DNA of 64,000 nt from an uncultured Oscillospiraceae bacterium (GTDB lineage: Bacteria; Bacillota; Clostridia; Oscillospirales; Oscillospiraceae). The stretch spans positions 1-64,000 of the forward strand of contig CANQOA010000002.1 in NCBI GenBank assembly GCA_947625355.1. The letters are read 5' to 3'. Each line of letters begins with the position of its first letter. Positions within the stretch are counted from its first letter, which is position 1. The notes beneath the pieces are model-generated. The model saw nothing but the letters and a program-made list of their open reading frames with translations, was not told the DNA's origin and made no database searches. Position numbers and translations under genes: made by a program. This document shows, piece by piece, positions 9,070-19,016 of this stretch.

Positions 9070-10839
9070 ATGAACATTCAGGAAGCGGACATCCTGAACA
9101 TCCTGGCCCGGGAGCCCTATGCCGGCCAGCGGCAGCTGGCGGAGCGCAGCGGCCACAGTCTGGGCATGGTGAACCGGTGTCTGCGGTCCCTGGCGGCGGA
9201 GGGTCTGCTGGACAGGGACATGGCCCCCACGGAGGCGGCCCGGCGGCTGCTGGCCCGCTCCGCGCCGCGCAACGCCGTGATCCTGGCGGCCGGCAGCGGG
9301 ATGCGGATGGCCCCCGTCAACGTGGAGGTGCCCAAGGGGCTGCTGGAAGTGAACGGGGAGCCGCTGATCGAGCGGGCCATCCGCCAGCTCCACCGGGCCG
9401 GCATCCGGGACGTGACCGTCGTGGTCGGCTTCATGAAGGAGCAGTATGAATACCTCATCGACCGATATGGCGTGACGCTGGTGGTGAATCCCGACTGGGC
9501 GGCCAAGAACAATCTCCACTCCCTGCTGCTGGTACTGGACCGGCTGTCCAACACCTATGTGATCCCCTGCGACATCTGGTGCGCGTTCGATCCCTTCCGT
9601 CCCACGGAGCTCTACTCCTGGTATATGGTCAGCGACCGGCCCGACCATGTCAGCACCGTGCGGGTGAACCGGCGTTCGGAGCTGGCCGTCGTCCCTCCCG
9701 CCTCCGGCGGCAACGCCATGATCGGCATCGCCTACCTGGCCGAGCCAGAGGCCGCCGTCGTCCGCCGGCGCATCGCCGCCATGGCGCTGGACCCCCGCCG
9801 CCGGGGCTCCTTCTGGGAGGACGCCCTCTACGAAAAGGACAAGATGCTGGTCTACGCCCGGACCGTGCCGGCGGACCAGGTGGAGGAGATCAACACCTGC
9901 GCCCAGCTGCAGGACCTGAACAGCGGCGCGGGCCGGGCCGATCCCACCGCCCTCTCCGCCGCCGCGGCGGCTCTGGGCGTCCGGCCGGAGGCGCTGGGCG
10001 GCATCTCCCTGATGAAAAAGGGCATGACCAACCGCTCGTTCCTGCTCACCTGCCGGGACCGGCGCTATGTGCTGCGCATCCCCGGTCCAGGCACGGACCG
10101 GCTCATCGACCGGGCCGGTGAGGCGGCGGCCTACGCGGCCATCCGGGGCCGGGGGCTGTGCGACGAGCCCCTGCTGATGGACCCGGCCAGCGGCTATAAG
10201 CTGACGGCCTGTCTGGAGCGGGCCCGGACATGCGACGCGTCGGACCGCGCAGACGTGGAAAAGTGCATGGCCCTGCTGCGGTCGTTCCACGGCATGGACC
10301 TCGCCGTAGAGCGCCGGTTCGACCTCTTCGAGCGGCTGGATTTTTATGAGTCCCTCTGGGACGGAGCCCCCTCCGCCTACCGGGACTACCGCGAGACGAA
10401 GGCGAACGTGCTGTCCCTGCGGGATTACATCGAGGCCCACGCGGCGCGGCCCTGCCTGGCCCACATCGACCCGGTGCCGGACAACTTCCTGTTCGTGCCC
10501 CTGCCCGGCGGGCGGGAGGAGCTGCAGCTCATCGACTGGGAATACGCCGGCATGCAGGACCCCCATGTGGACATCGCCATGTTCGGCATCTACGCCCTGT
10601 ACGGCCGGGAACAGATGGATGGTCTCATCGACGCCTACTTCCCCGAGGGCTGCCCCGAGAGCACCCGCACAAAAATCTATTGCTATGTGGCCGTCTGCGG
10701 GCTGATCTGGAGCAACTGGTGCGAGTATGAGCGCGGTCTGGGCGTGGATTTCGGCGCGTACTCCCTGCGGCAGTACCGCTACGCCAAGGAATATTACCGG
10801 CTGGCCCGGGAGAGGATGGAGCGAGAGCATGGGCTATAA
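9070..10839 (+). CDS. Fusion: winged-HTH + LicC-like nucleotidyltransferase + LicA/choline-kinase-like phosphotransferase
   Basis: wHTH (ILNILAREPYAGQRQLAERSGHSLGMVNRCLRSLAAEGLLDRD); NAVILAAGSGMRMAPVNVEVPKGLLEVNGEPLIERAIRQL; C-terminal CLAHIDPVPDNFLF...LIDWEYAGMQDPHVDIAMF. Confidence 0.85.
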   Translation: MNIQEADILNILAREPYAGQRQLAERSGHSLGMVNRCLRSLAAEGLLDRDMAPTEAARRLLARSAPRNAVILAAGSGMRMAPVNVEVPKGLLEVNGEPLIERAIRQLHRAGIRDVTVVVGFMKEQYEYLIDRYGVTLVVNPDWAAKNNLHSLLLVLDRLSNTYVIPCDIWCAFDPFRPTELYSWYMVSDRPDHVSTVRVNRRSELAVVPPASGGNAMIGIAYLAEPEAAVVRRRIAAMALDPRRRGSFWEDALYEKDKMLVYARTVPADQVEEINTCAQLQDLNSGAGRADPTALSAAAAALGVRPEALGGISLMKKGMTNRSFLLTCRDRRYVLRIPGPGTDRLIDRAGEAAAYAAIRGRGLCDEPLLMDPASGYKLTACLERARTCDASDRADVEKCMALLRSFHGMDLAVERRFDLFERLDFYESLWDGAPSAYRDYRETKANVLSLRDYIEAHAARPCLAHIDPVPDNFLFVPLPGGREELQLIDWEYAGMQDPHVDIAMFGIYALYGREQMDGLIDAYFPEGCPESTRTKIYCYVAVCGLIWSNWCEYERGLGVDFGAYSLRQYRYAKEYYRLARERMEREHGL

Positions 10840-11701
10840 AGTGGACAACGCGGTGATCATGGCCGCCGGCACCTCCAGCCGGTTCGCCCCTCTGAGCTAC
10901 GAGAAGCCCAAGGCCCTGTTTGAGGTGAAGGGCGAGGTGCTCATCGAGCGGCAGATCCGCCAGCTGTACGAGGCGGGCGTGCCGGAGGTGATCGTGGTCA
11001 CCGGCTACAAGCAGGAGCAGTTCGCCTATCTCGCGGAAAAATTCGGCGTGCGCCTGGTGTACAACCCGGAGTACCTGACCCGCAACAACACCGGCAGCAT
11101 CCACGCCGTCCGGGACCGGATGGGCAGCACCTATCTGTGCTCGGCGGACAACTACTTCGCCGTAAACCCCTTCGAGACCGAGGTGGAGGACAGCTACTAC
11201 GCCGCCGAATACGCCGACGGCCCCACGGAGGAATGGTGCATGCAGGCGGACGGGTCCGGCCGCATCTGCCAGGTGCAGATCGGCGGCCGCGACGCCTGGT
11301 ACATGATGGGCCACACCTTCTGGAGCCGGGACTTCACCCGGAAGTTCCTGGACCTGCTGGAGGCGGAGTACGACGAGCCGGAGACCGCCGCCAAGCTGTG
11401 GGAGAGCTTTTTCATCCGCCATCTGGACCAGCTGGACATGACCATCCGCAAGTACCCGCCGGGGCATATCTATGAGTTCGACTCCCTGGACGATCTGCGC
11501 GCCTTTGACGAAAGCTACGTCGCCGACGCCCGCTCCCCCATCCTGGCGGACACCGCCGCCCGTCTGGGCTGCGCCCAGGGGGACATCCGGTCCATCCGGG
11601 CCCTCACCGGCGGCACCGCCGAGGCGGAGGGCTTTGCCTTCACCGCCCCGGGCGGACAGTACAAGTACATTTACAAAACCAAAAGGATCGAGAGGATATG
11701 A
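10829..11701 (+). CDS. licC: LicC-like nucleotidyltransferase (CTP:phosphocholine cytidylyltransferase family)
   Basis: NAVIMAAGTSSRFAPLSYEKPKALFEVKGEVLIERQIRQL; overlaps upstream ORF by 11 nt. Confidence 0.75.
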   Translation: MGYKVDNAVIMAAGTSSRFAPLSYEKPKALFEVKGEVLIERQIRQLYEAGVPEVIVVTGYKQEQFAYLAEKFGVRLVYNPEYLTRNNTGSIHAVRDRMGSTYLCSADNYFAVNPFETEVEDSYYAAEYADGPTEEWCMQADGSGRICQVQIGGRDAWYMMGHTFWSRDFTRKFLDLLEAEYDEPETAAKLWESFFIRHLDQLDMTIRKYPPGHIYEFDSLDDLRAFDESYVADARSPILADTAARLGCAQGDIRSIRALTGGTAEAEGFAFTAPGGQYKYIYKTKRIERI

Positions 11702-12603
11702 CCATGGAGCAAAGAGACCTGGGGACCGTGAAGTCCCTTCTCCGCACAGCGATCGGCCGGGACGGCTATGCCGCCATCCGGCGGCTGGGCGGACTGACCA
11801 ACCGGACCTACCACGTGACCATGCCCGAGGGGGACGAGTACGCGGTGCGGGTGCCCGGCGACGGGACGGAGGAGATGATCGTCCGCTCGGACGAAAAGGT
11901 GAGCACGGAGCTGGCCTGCCGGCTGGGCATCGACGCGGAGCTTCTGTACTTCGGCCCCGAGGGCACGAAGGTCACCCGCTACCTCCCCGCCGCCGAGACC
12001 ATGTCCCCCGAGGCTATGCGCCGGCCGGAGCACATCCGCCAGGCGGCGGAGCTGCTGCGCACGCTGCACACCTGCGGCGAGGACACGGGCGTGCCCTTCG
12101 AGGTGTTCGAGATGGCCGCCACCTATGAGCGGGTCATCCGGGAAAACCACGTGCCCCTCTATGACGACTACGAGGCCGTGAAGGCCCGGGTCATGGCCAT
12201 CAAGGAGGCCCTGGAGGCCGGCCATGAGCGGAAGCTGGTGCCCTGCCACAACGACCCGCTGTGCGAGAACTGGATCGTGTCCCAGGGCCGGATGTACCTG
12301 GTGGACTGGGAGTACGCCGGCATGAACCTGGGCATGTGGGACCTGGCGGACGTGTCCATCGAGGCCGCCTACGACGGGACCCAGGACGCGCTGCTGCTGG
12401 ACGCCTATTTCGGCCGCCCGGTGACCGCCTATGAAAAGCAGAGCTTCCTGGGCAACAAGCTCTATCTGGACTATCTCTGGACCCTGTGGGGCCTGACGCG
12501 GGTGCCTTTCGACGGGGAGCCCATGGTCCAATACGCCCTGGAGCGGTACGTCCGTCTGAAGGGCAACCTGCAGGCTTACGAAACCATCAGCAAGGAGGAT
12601 TGA
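11698..12603 (+). CDS. licA: Choline kinase-like phosphotransferase
   Basis: GGLTNRTYHVTMPEGDEYAVRVPG; PCHNDPLCENWIV...LVDWEYAGMNLGMWDLADV; ATGA overlap with licC-like gene. Confidence 0.8.
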   Translation: MTMEQRDLGTVKSLLRTAIGRDGYAAIRRLGGLTNRTYHVTMPEGDEYAVRVPGDGTEEMIVRSDEKVSTELACRLGIDAELLYFGPEGTKVTRYLPAAETMSPEAMRRPEHIRQAAELLRTLHTCGEDTGVPFEVFEMAATYERVIRENHVPLYDDYEAVKARVMAIKEALEAGHERKLVPCHNDPLCENWIVSQGRMYLVDWEYAGMNLGMWDLADVSIEAAYDGTQDALLLDAYFGRPVTAYEKQSFLGNKLYLDYLWTLWGLTRVPFDGEPMVQYALERYVRLKGNLQAYETISKED

Positions 12604-12607
12604 AACA

Positions 12608-13543
12608 ATGTTCAGCGGATTGGTAGCCGGTATCCTTTGGGGCCTGGACACGGTGATCCTGGGCGTGGCCCTGGCCATGAGCGAGTTCGTCTCCACGGAG
12701 CAGGCGGTGTTTCTGGCGCCCTTCGTCAGCACCTTCCTGCACGACGCCTGCTCGTCCCTGTGGATGCTGCTATATATGGGCGTCAAAAAGCAGTATAAAA
12801 ACGTCATCCGGGCCCTCAAGACCCGCAGCGGCAAATTCATCGTCCTGGCGGCCCTGCTGGGCGGGCCCATCGGCATGAGCGGCTATGTGGCCGCCATCAA
12901 CTACATCGGTCCGGCCTATACGGCCATCATCTCCTCCCTGTTCCCGGCTCTGGGCGCCTTTTTGTCCTACATCTTCCTCAAGGAGAAGATGACGCCCCTG
13001 CAGCTGGGCGGTCTGCTGGTGAGCATCGTGGGCGTCATCGTGCTGGGCTACACCCCCGGCGGCATCCCCGAGGGCAGCAACCTGCTGCTGGGCTTCGGCT
13101 GCGCCATCCTGTGCTGCGTGGGCTGGGCCGCCGAGGCGGTCATCTGCGCCTACGGCCTGAAGGACCCGGACATCACCGACGAGCACGCCCTGCAGATCCG
13201 CCAGCTCACCTCCGCCATCTTCTACGGCGTGGTGATCCTGAACGTGCTCCGGGGCTGGCGCTTCACGGTGAGCCTGGTCCCCACCACCTGCATGGCGGTG
13301 ATCGCCCTGTCCGCCCTGTTCGGCACGGCCTCCTATGTGTTCTATTACAAGGCCATCGTCAAGATCGGCGCGGCCAAGGCCATGGCCCTGAACATCACCT
13401 ATTCCGCCTGGTCCATCGTCTTTGCCCTGCTTTTGCTGCACACCCTGCCCGACGCCAAGAGCATCATCTGCGGCGTCGTGATCGTGGCCGGCTCCATCGT
13501 GGCCGCCACGGACATCAAGGAGCTGGTGGGCAAAAAGCACTGA
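12608..13543 (+). CDS. licB: DMT-family permease, LicB-like choline transporter
   Basis: About 10 TM EamA-type protein in lic-like operon; GLVAGILWGLDTVILGVALAM. Confidence 0.75.
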   Translation: MFSGLVAGILWGLDTVILGVALAMSEFVSTEQAVFLAPFVSTFLHDACSSLWMLLYMGVKKQYKNVIRALKTRSGKFIVLAALLGGPIGMSGYVAAINYIGPAYTAIISSLFPALGAFLSYIFLKEKMTPLQLGGLLVSIVGVIVLGYTPGGIPEGSNLLLGFGCAILCCVGWAAEAVICAYGLKDPDITDEHALQIRQLTSAIFYGVVILNVLRGWRFTVSLVPTTCMAVIALSALFGTASYVFYYKAIVKIGAAKAMALNITYSAWSIVFALLLLHTLPDAKSIICGVVIVAGSIVAATDIKELVGKKH

Positions 13544-13559
13544 TCCCTCAGACACATCT

Positions 13560-13588
13560 CCCGGCAGCCAACGGCTGCCGGGATTTTT
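13560..13588 (+). terminator. Rho-independent terminator of lic-like operon
   Basis: CCCGGCAGCC-AAC-GGCTGCCGGG-ATTTTT. Confidence 0.85.
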
Positions 13589-13686
13589 GCGGCCAATCTG
13601 TGCAAAACGGAAAAAATACGGACAGCACTTGCAAAACCGGGCCGTCTCGACTATACTGTATTAGCCCGATTTCATAAGGAAAGGTA

Positions 13687-14973
13687 ATGTCTATGAAAAG
13701 CTATCTTGATATGAACGCGCAGGAACTGGCCGCGGAGCTGGCCGCTGTCAGCGCCCGGTACGCCGCCCTGAAGGCCGTCCCCCGGAGCCTGAACATGGCT
13801 CGGGGCAAGCCCAATCCCGCCCAGCTGGACCTGTCCATGGAGATGCTGGCGCTGGACCCGGCCAGCCTCACCCACACCGCCAAGGGCGCGGACACCCGCA
13901 ACTACGGCGAGCCCACCGGCATCGACGAATGCAAGGCGCTGTTCGCCGACGTGCTGGGGGTGGAGCCCGGCAACATCATCGTGGGCGGCCAGTCCAGTCT
14001 GAACCTGATGTATGACTGCGTCGTGCGGGCGCTGCTGCTGGGCGTCTATGGGGGCGCTGAGCCCTGGGGCCGGCAGGGTCCCCTGAAGTTCCTGTGCCCG
14101 GTGCCCGGCTATGACCGCCACTTTGCCGTCACCGCCGAATTCGGCTTTGAGCTGATCAACATCCCTATGCTGCCCACCGGACCGGACATGGCGCTGGTGA
14201 AAAAATACGTGGAGTCCGACCCGTCCGTGAAGGGCATCTGGTGTGTGCCCAAGTATTCCAACCCCTCCGGCATCACCTATTCCGACGACACCGTCCGCGC
14301 CTTCGCGGCTTTGAAGCCCGCGGCGGACGATTTCCGCATCTTCTGGGACAACGCCTACTGCGTGCACACCTTCGAGGAGGAGGGCGACGAGCTGCTGAAC
14401 ATCTTCGACGCCTGCCGGGAGGCCGGCTCGGAGGACATGGTCTATGAGTTCGCCTCCACCAGCAAGATCACCTTCGGCGGCGCGGGCGTGTCCGTGATCG
14501 CCGCCAGCGAGAACAACATCAAGCTCCTCTCCAAGCAGCTGGGCATCCAGACCATCGGCCACGACAAGATCAACCAGCTGCGCCACGTCCTGTTCCTCAA
14601 GGACGCCGCCGGCGTCAAGGCTCACATGAAAAAGCACGCCGCCATCATCAAGCCCAAGTTCGACTGCGTGCTGAACGCCCTGGACAGCGAGATCGCCCCC
14701 CTGGGCATCGCCTCCTGGAACCGGCCCCGCGGCGGCTACTTCGTGGCCTACGAGGGCCTGCCCGGCACCGCCGCCCGCTGCGTGGGGCTGTGCAAGGAGG
14801 CCGGCATGGTGCTGACCGGCGCCGGCGCCCCCTTCCCCTATGGCAAGGACCCCAAGGACAACGTGATCCGCATCGCGCCCACCTTCCCCTCCCTGGAGGA
14901 GCTGGAGCAGGCCATGGAGCTGTTCTGCGTGGCGGCAAAGCTGGCCGCGCTGGAGGTCCTCTCGGCGAAATAA
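13687..14973 (+). CDS. PLP-dependent aminotransferase, aspartate aminotransferase-like (class I/II)
   Basis: ARGKPNPAQLDLS...NYGEPTGIDECKALFADVLGVEPGNIIVGGQSSLNLMYD...FASTSKITFGGAGVSVIA; TTGCAA-N17-TATACT promoter upstream. Confidence 0.85.
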   Translation: MSMKSYLDMNAQELAAELAAVSARYAALKAVPRSLNMARGKPNPAQLDLSMEMLALDPASLTHTAKGADTRNYGEPTGIDECKALFADVLGVEPGNIIVGGQSSLNLMYDCVVRALLLGVYGGAEPWGRQGPLKFLCPVPGYDRHFAVTAEFGFELINIPMLPTGPDMALVKKYVESDPSVKGIWCVPKYSNPSGITYSDDTVRAFAALKPAADDFRIFWDNAYCVHTFEEEGDELLNIFDACREAGSEDMVYEFASTSKITFGGAGVSVIAASENNIKLLSKQLGIQTIGHDKINQLRHVLFLKDAAGVKAHMKKHAAIIKPKFDCVLNALDSEIAPLGIASWNRPRGGYFVAYEGLPGTAARCVGLCKEAGMVLTGAGAPFPYGKDPKDNVIRIAPTFPSLEELEQAMELFCVAAKLAALEVLSAK

Positions 14974-14986
14974 CGCAAAACATGAG

Positions 14987-15023
14987 AATAACGCGCTCTC
15001 TGCCAGGCAGAGGGCGCGTTATT
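14987..15023. terminator. Bidirectional terminator between convergent genes
   Basis: AATAACGCGC...GCGCGTTATT long inverted repeat. Confidence 0.7.
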
Positions 15024-15043
15024 GCATGCCCGCCGGGGGCTTT

Positions 15044-15973
15044 TTATTCCTGGAACAGCGGCGTGGACAGGTACCGGTCGCCGGTGTCCGGGAACAGGAC
15101 CACGATGGTCTTGCCCTCGTTCTCCGGCCGCCTGGCCAGCTCGACGGCCGCCCAGAGCGCCGCGCCGGAAGAGATGCCCACCAGCACGCCCTCCGTCCTG
15201 CCCACCATGCGCCCGGCGGCGAAGGCGTCGTCGCTCTCCACGGGGATGACCTCGTCATAGATACCGGTGTTCAGCACCGCCGGCACGAAGCCCGCGCCGA
15301 TGCCCTGGATCTTGTGGCTGCCGGCCTTGCCCTTCGACAGCACCGGCGAGTCGGCCGGCTCCACGGCCACCACACGGACGGCCGGGTCCTGCTCCTTCAA
15401 ATACTCCCCCACGCCCGTGAGGGTGCCGCCGGTGCCCACACCGGCCACGAAGATGTCCACCTTTCCCTCCGTGTCCCGCCAGATCTCCGGGCCGGTGGTG
15501 GCCTTGTGCATGGCCGGGTTGGCCGGGTTCACGAACTGGCCGGGGATGAGGGCCCCCGGGATGGCCGCGGCGATCTCGTCCGCCTTGGCGATGGCGCCCT
15601 TCATGCCCTTGGCCCCCTCGGTGAGCACCAGCTCCGCGCCGTACGCCTTGAGCAGGTTCCGCCGCTCCACGCTCATGGTGTCCGGCATGGTGAGGATGAC
15701 CCGGTATCCCTTGGCGGCGGCCACGGCGGCCAGGCCGATGCCCGTGTTGCCGGAGGTGGGCTCCACGATCACCGAACCGGGCTTCAGCTTCCCGGAAGCC
15801 TCCGCGTCCTCGATCATCGCCTTGGCGATGCGGTCCTTCACGGACCCGGCGGGGTTGAAATACTCCAGCTTCGCCAATACCGTCGCCTTCAGACCCAGCT
15901 TTCTCTCCAAATTGGTCAGCTCCATCAGCGGCGTGCCGCCGATGAGCTCCGTCAAAGAGTGATAGATCGCCAT
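15044..15973 (-). CDS. cysK: Cysteine synthase A (O-acetylserine sulfhydrylase)
   Basis: [23 protein letters not shown]...[20 protein letters not shown]...[21 protein letters not shown]. Confidence 0.95.
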   Translation of the reverse strand: MAIYHSLTELIGGTPLMELTNLERKLGLKATVLAKLEYFNPAGSVKDRIAKAMIEDAEASGKLKPGSVIVEPTSGNTGIGLAAVAAAKGYRVILTMPDTMSVERRNLLKAYGAELVLTEGAKGMKGAIAKADEIAAAIPGALIPGQFVNPANPAMHKATTGPEIWRDTEGKVDIFVAGVGTGGTLTGVGEYLKEQDPAVRVVAVEPADSPVLSKGKAGSHKIQGIGAGFVPAVLNTGIYDEVIPVESDDAFAAGRMVGRTEGVLVGISSGAALWAAVELARRPENEGKTIVVLFPDTGDRYLSTPLFQE

Positions 15974-16073
15974 ATTAATTCTCCCCTATTTCCCATTGGT
16001 TTAATATGTTTTATGGGTATTTCCATTATACACCCGCCCGCCCCTATGTCAATCCCTTTTTGCAAAAAAGAAC

Positions 16074-16109
16074 GGGGGAGACCGCTTCTCTGGGAAGCGT
16101 CTCCCCCGG
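16074..16109 (-). terminator. Terminator-like hairpin downstream of YcxB-like gene
   Basis: GGGGGAGACGCTTCCC-AGAG-AAGCGGTCTCCCCC on minus strand followed by T-rich stretch. Confidence 0.6.
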
Positions 16110-16124
16110 CTCAGTATTCTCGAT

Positions 16125-16646
16125 TCAATCCACCTTGCTGACGGTCTTTCCGACCGCATCCTGGATAAAGGCGCGGAACTGGTCCGCCGTACCGCCGGTG
16201 AGCCGGCGCTTATCGTAGACCTGGACGTGGCTGGCGCTGAACAGGAACACGAAATAGTCCTCCGTCTCCGCCACCGCCTGGATCGCTTCATAGCTGAACT
16301 GGGTCGTCCCCAGCGCCGTCACGGAGGTATAGCCTTCCGGGCCAAACGTGGTCCTGACGCTCCGCGTCGCCGGCAGCGTCCGCTTCAGCGCGAGGGCGCC
16401 GTTGAGCCGGTCCTCAAAAAGGAGCACCGCCACGAGGATGGCGCCCGCCAGGACCGTCACCGCCCCAGGCACGCCCAGCCTCTCGCCCCTGGCGATCCTT
16501 CCGGCGACCAGCAGCACCGCCAGCGCAGCCACGATCCAGCCGAAGATATGGGTCCGCCGGCTGTGGCCCCGGCGCACGGTCCGGCGCAGCACCCTGGCCA
16601 TGGCCGTCATGGCCCGCCGGTCATATTCCGTCTCGAAGGTGAACAT
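16125..16646 (-). CDS. YcxB-like membrane protein
   Basis: Two TM helices, then FGPEGYTSVTALGTTQFSYEAIQAVAETEDYFVFLFSASHVQVYDKR. Confidence 0.65.
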   Translation of the reverse strand: MFTFETEYDRRAMTAMARVLRRTVRRGHSRRTHIFGWIVAALAVLLVAGRIARGERLGVPGAVTVLAGAILVAVLLFEDRLNGALALKRTLPATRSVRTTFGPEGYTSVTALGTTQFSYEAIQAVAETEDYFVFLFSASHVQVYDKRRLTGGTADQFRAFIQDAVGKTVSKVD

Positions 16647-16657
16647 GTCCTGCCTCC

Positions 16658-17095
16658 TCAGATCATGTAGTCGTCCCCGGCGGAGGCGGACGCCCGGTTC
16701 ACCAGGTCCTCCAGCGTCACGTTCCCCAGATAGTCGGTCATGACCTTATACAGGCCCGTCCACATGTCCACCGTGGGGCACTGGGCGCACCGGTCGCAGG
16801 AGGCGCTGTCGTTCTCCAGGCACTCCACCGGGGCCAGGCTGCCCTCCACCAGCTCCAGGATCTCGCCCACGGTGTAGTCCTTCGGGGCACGGGCCAGCTT
16901 ATAGCCCCCCTGGGGGCCGCGGGTGCCCTTCACCAGCCCCGCCCGGCTCAGCTGGGTGACGATCTGCTCCAGATACTTCTGGCTCAGCTCCTGCCGGGCG
17001 GCCACGTCCTTGAGGGTCACCAAGCCCTCCCCGCTGTGCTGGGCCAGGTCCACCATGGTCCGCAGGGCATACCTGCCTCTCGTCGAGATCTTCAT
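16658..17095 (-). CDS. Rrf2 family transcriptional regulator (IscR-like)
   Basis: MKISTRGRYALRTMVDLAQHSGEG...QELSQKYLEQIVTQLSRAGLVKGTRGPQGGYKLAR; CENDSASCDRCAQC cysteine cluster. Confidence 0.95.
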   Translation of the reverse strand: MKISTRGRYALRTMVDLAQHSGEGLVTLKDVAARQELSQKYLEQIVTQLSRAGLVKGTRGPQGGYKLARAPKDYTVGEILELVEGSLAPVECLENDSASCDRCAQCPTVDMWTGLYKVMTDYLGNVTLEDLVNRASASAGDDYMI

Positions 17096-17126
17096 GACGC
17101 CGACCTCTTTTCTGAAAAGTTCATAA

Positions 17127-17170
17127 TTTTGATGCCGTTTTGATGCAGCTTTGAAGCCGGAATGATGCCG
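17127..17170. repeat. Four tandem degenerate 11-bp repeats upstream of the Rrf2 gene
   Basis: ttttgatgccg / ttttgatgcag / ctttgaagccg / gaatgatgccg. Confidence 0.7.
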
Positions 17171-17214
17171 CCGGCTCCTAAACTTGTCCCATCCAGTGAA
17201 AGAGAGGGCGGAGG

Positions 17215-17289
17215 ATGCGCGGCGTCATCGTGTTGATAGGGCTGGGAGCCTATCTCATCTACTGTCTCTGGGACAGGACCCTTCTCTAG
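17215..17289 (+). CDS. Candidate 24-aa hydrophobic small protein
   Basis: MRGVIVLIGLGAYLIYCLWDRTLL*, purine-rich leader GAGAGGGCGGAGG, followed by CCGCCCC-GAAA-GGGGCGG-TTTTTG terminator. Confidence 0.4.
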   Translation: MRGVIVLIGLGAYLIYCLWDRTLL

Positions 17290-17298
17290 TTCTCCCTC

Positions 17299-17325
17299 CG
17301 CCGCCCCGAAAGGGGCGGTTTTTGC
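17299..17325 (+). terminator. Rho-independent terminator after 24-aa ORF
   Basis: CCGCCCC-GAAA-GGGGCGG followed by TTTTTG. Confidence 0.75.
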
Positions 17326-17328
17326 GCC

Positions 17329-18430
<1,102 letters not shown>

Positions 18431-18443
18431 TTTTGTCAACTCC

Positions 18444-19016
18444 TTACTTCCCCATGGCCGCCTGCACATCCGCCTCGCAGGAGCGCATGGCCAGGATGGT
18501 CTTTTCCATCAGCGTCTCCAGGGGCCAGCCCAGCATATCCGCGCCCTTTTGGATGACCTCCCGGCTGCAGCCGGCGGCGAAGGTGGCGGTCTTGAACTTC
18601 TTTTTCAGGCTCTTGACCTCCATGTCCTGCACGCTCTTGCTGGGCCGCATGAGGGCCGCCGCGCCGATCAGGCCCGTGAGCTCGTCGGCGGCGAAGAGCA
18701 CCTTTTCCATCTCCAGGGTGGGCTCCATGTCCACCCCCGTCAGGCCCCAGCCGTGGCTGCACGCGGCGTGGACGGTGGCCTCGTCCACCCCGGCCTCGCG
18801 CATGAGCTGCTGCTGCCTGACGCAGTGCTCTTCCGGCCACATCTCAAAGTCCAGGTCGTGCAGCAGGCCCACCGTGGCCCAGAAATCCGCCTGGTCGCCG
18901 TAGCCCAGGTCATTGGCGTACCAGCGCATGACCCCCTCCACCGTCAGCGCGTGCTGCAGGTGGAAGCGGTCGTGATTGTACTTCGTGAGAAGCTCCCACG
19001 CCTTTTCCCGTTCCAT
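18444..19016 (-). CDS. HD domain-containing hydrolase
   Basis: LQHALTVEGVMRWYANDLG...WATVGLLHDLDFEMWPEEH...HGW; start ATG overlaps mnmA stop as TGATG. Confidence 0.8.
   Translation of the reverse strand: MEREKAWELLTKYNHDRFHLQHALTVEGVMRWYANDLGYGDQADFWATVGLLHDLDFEMWPEEHCVRQQQLMREAGVDEATVHAACSHGWGLTGVDMEPTLEMEKVLFAADELTGLIGAAALMRPSKSVQDMEVKSLKKKFKTATFAAGCSREVIQKGADMLGWPLETLMEKTILAMRSCEADVQAAMGK

Noticed and set aside
12768-12800. Programmed features near the licB start (A-rich run GGGCGTCAAAAAGCAGTATAAAAACG)
   Set aside because: Frame is continuous through it and no alternative product is supported.
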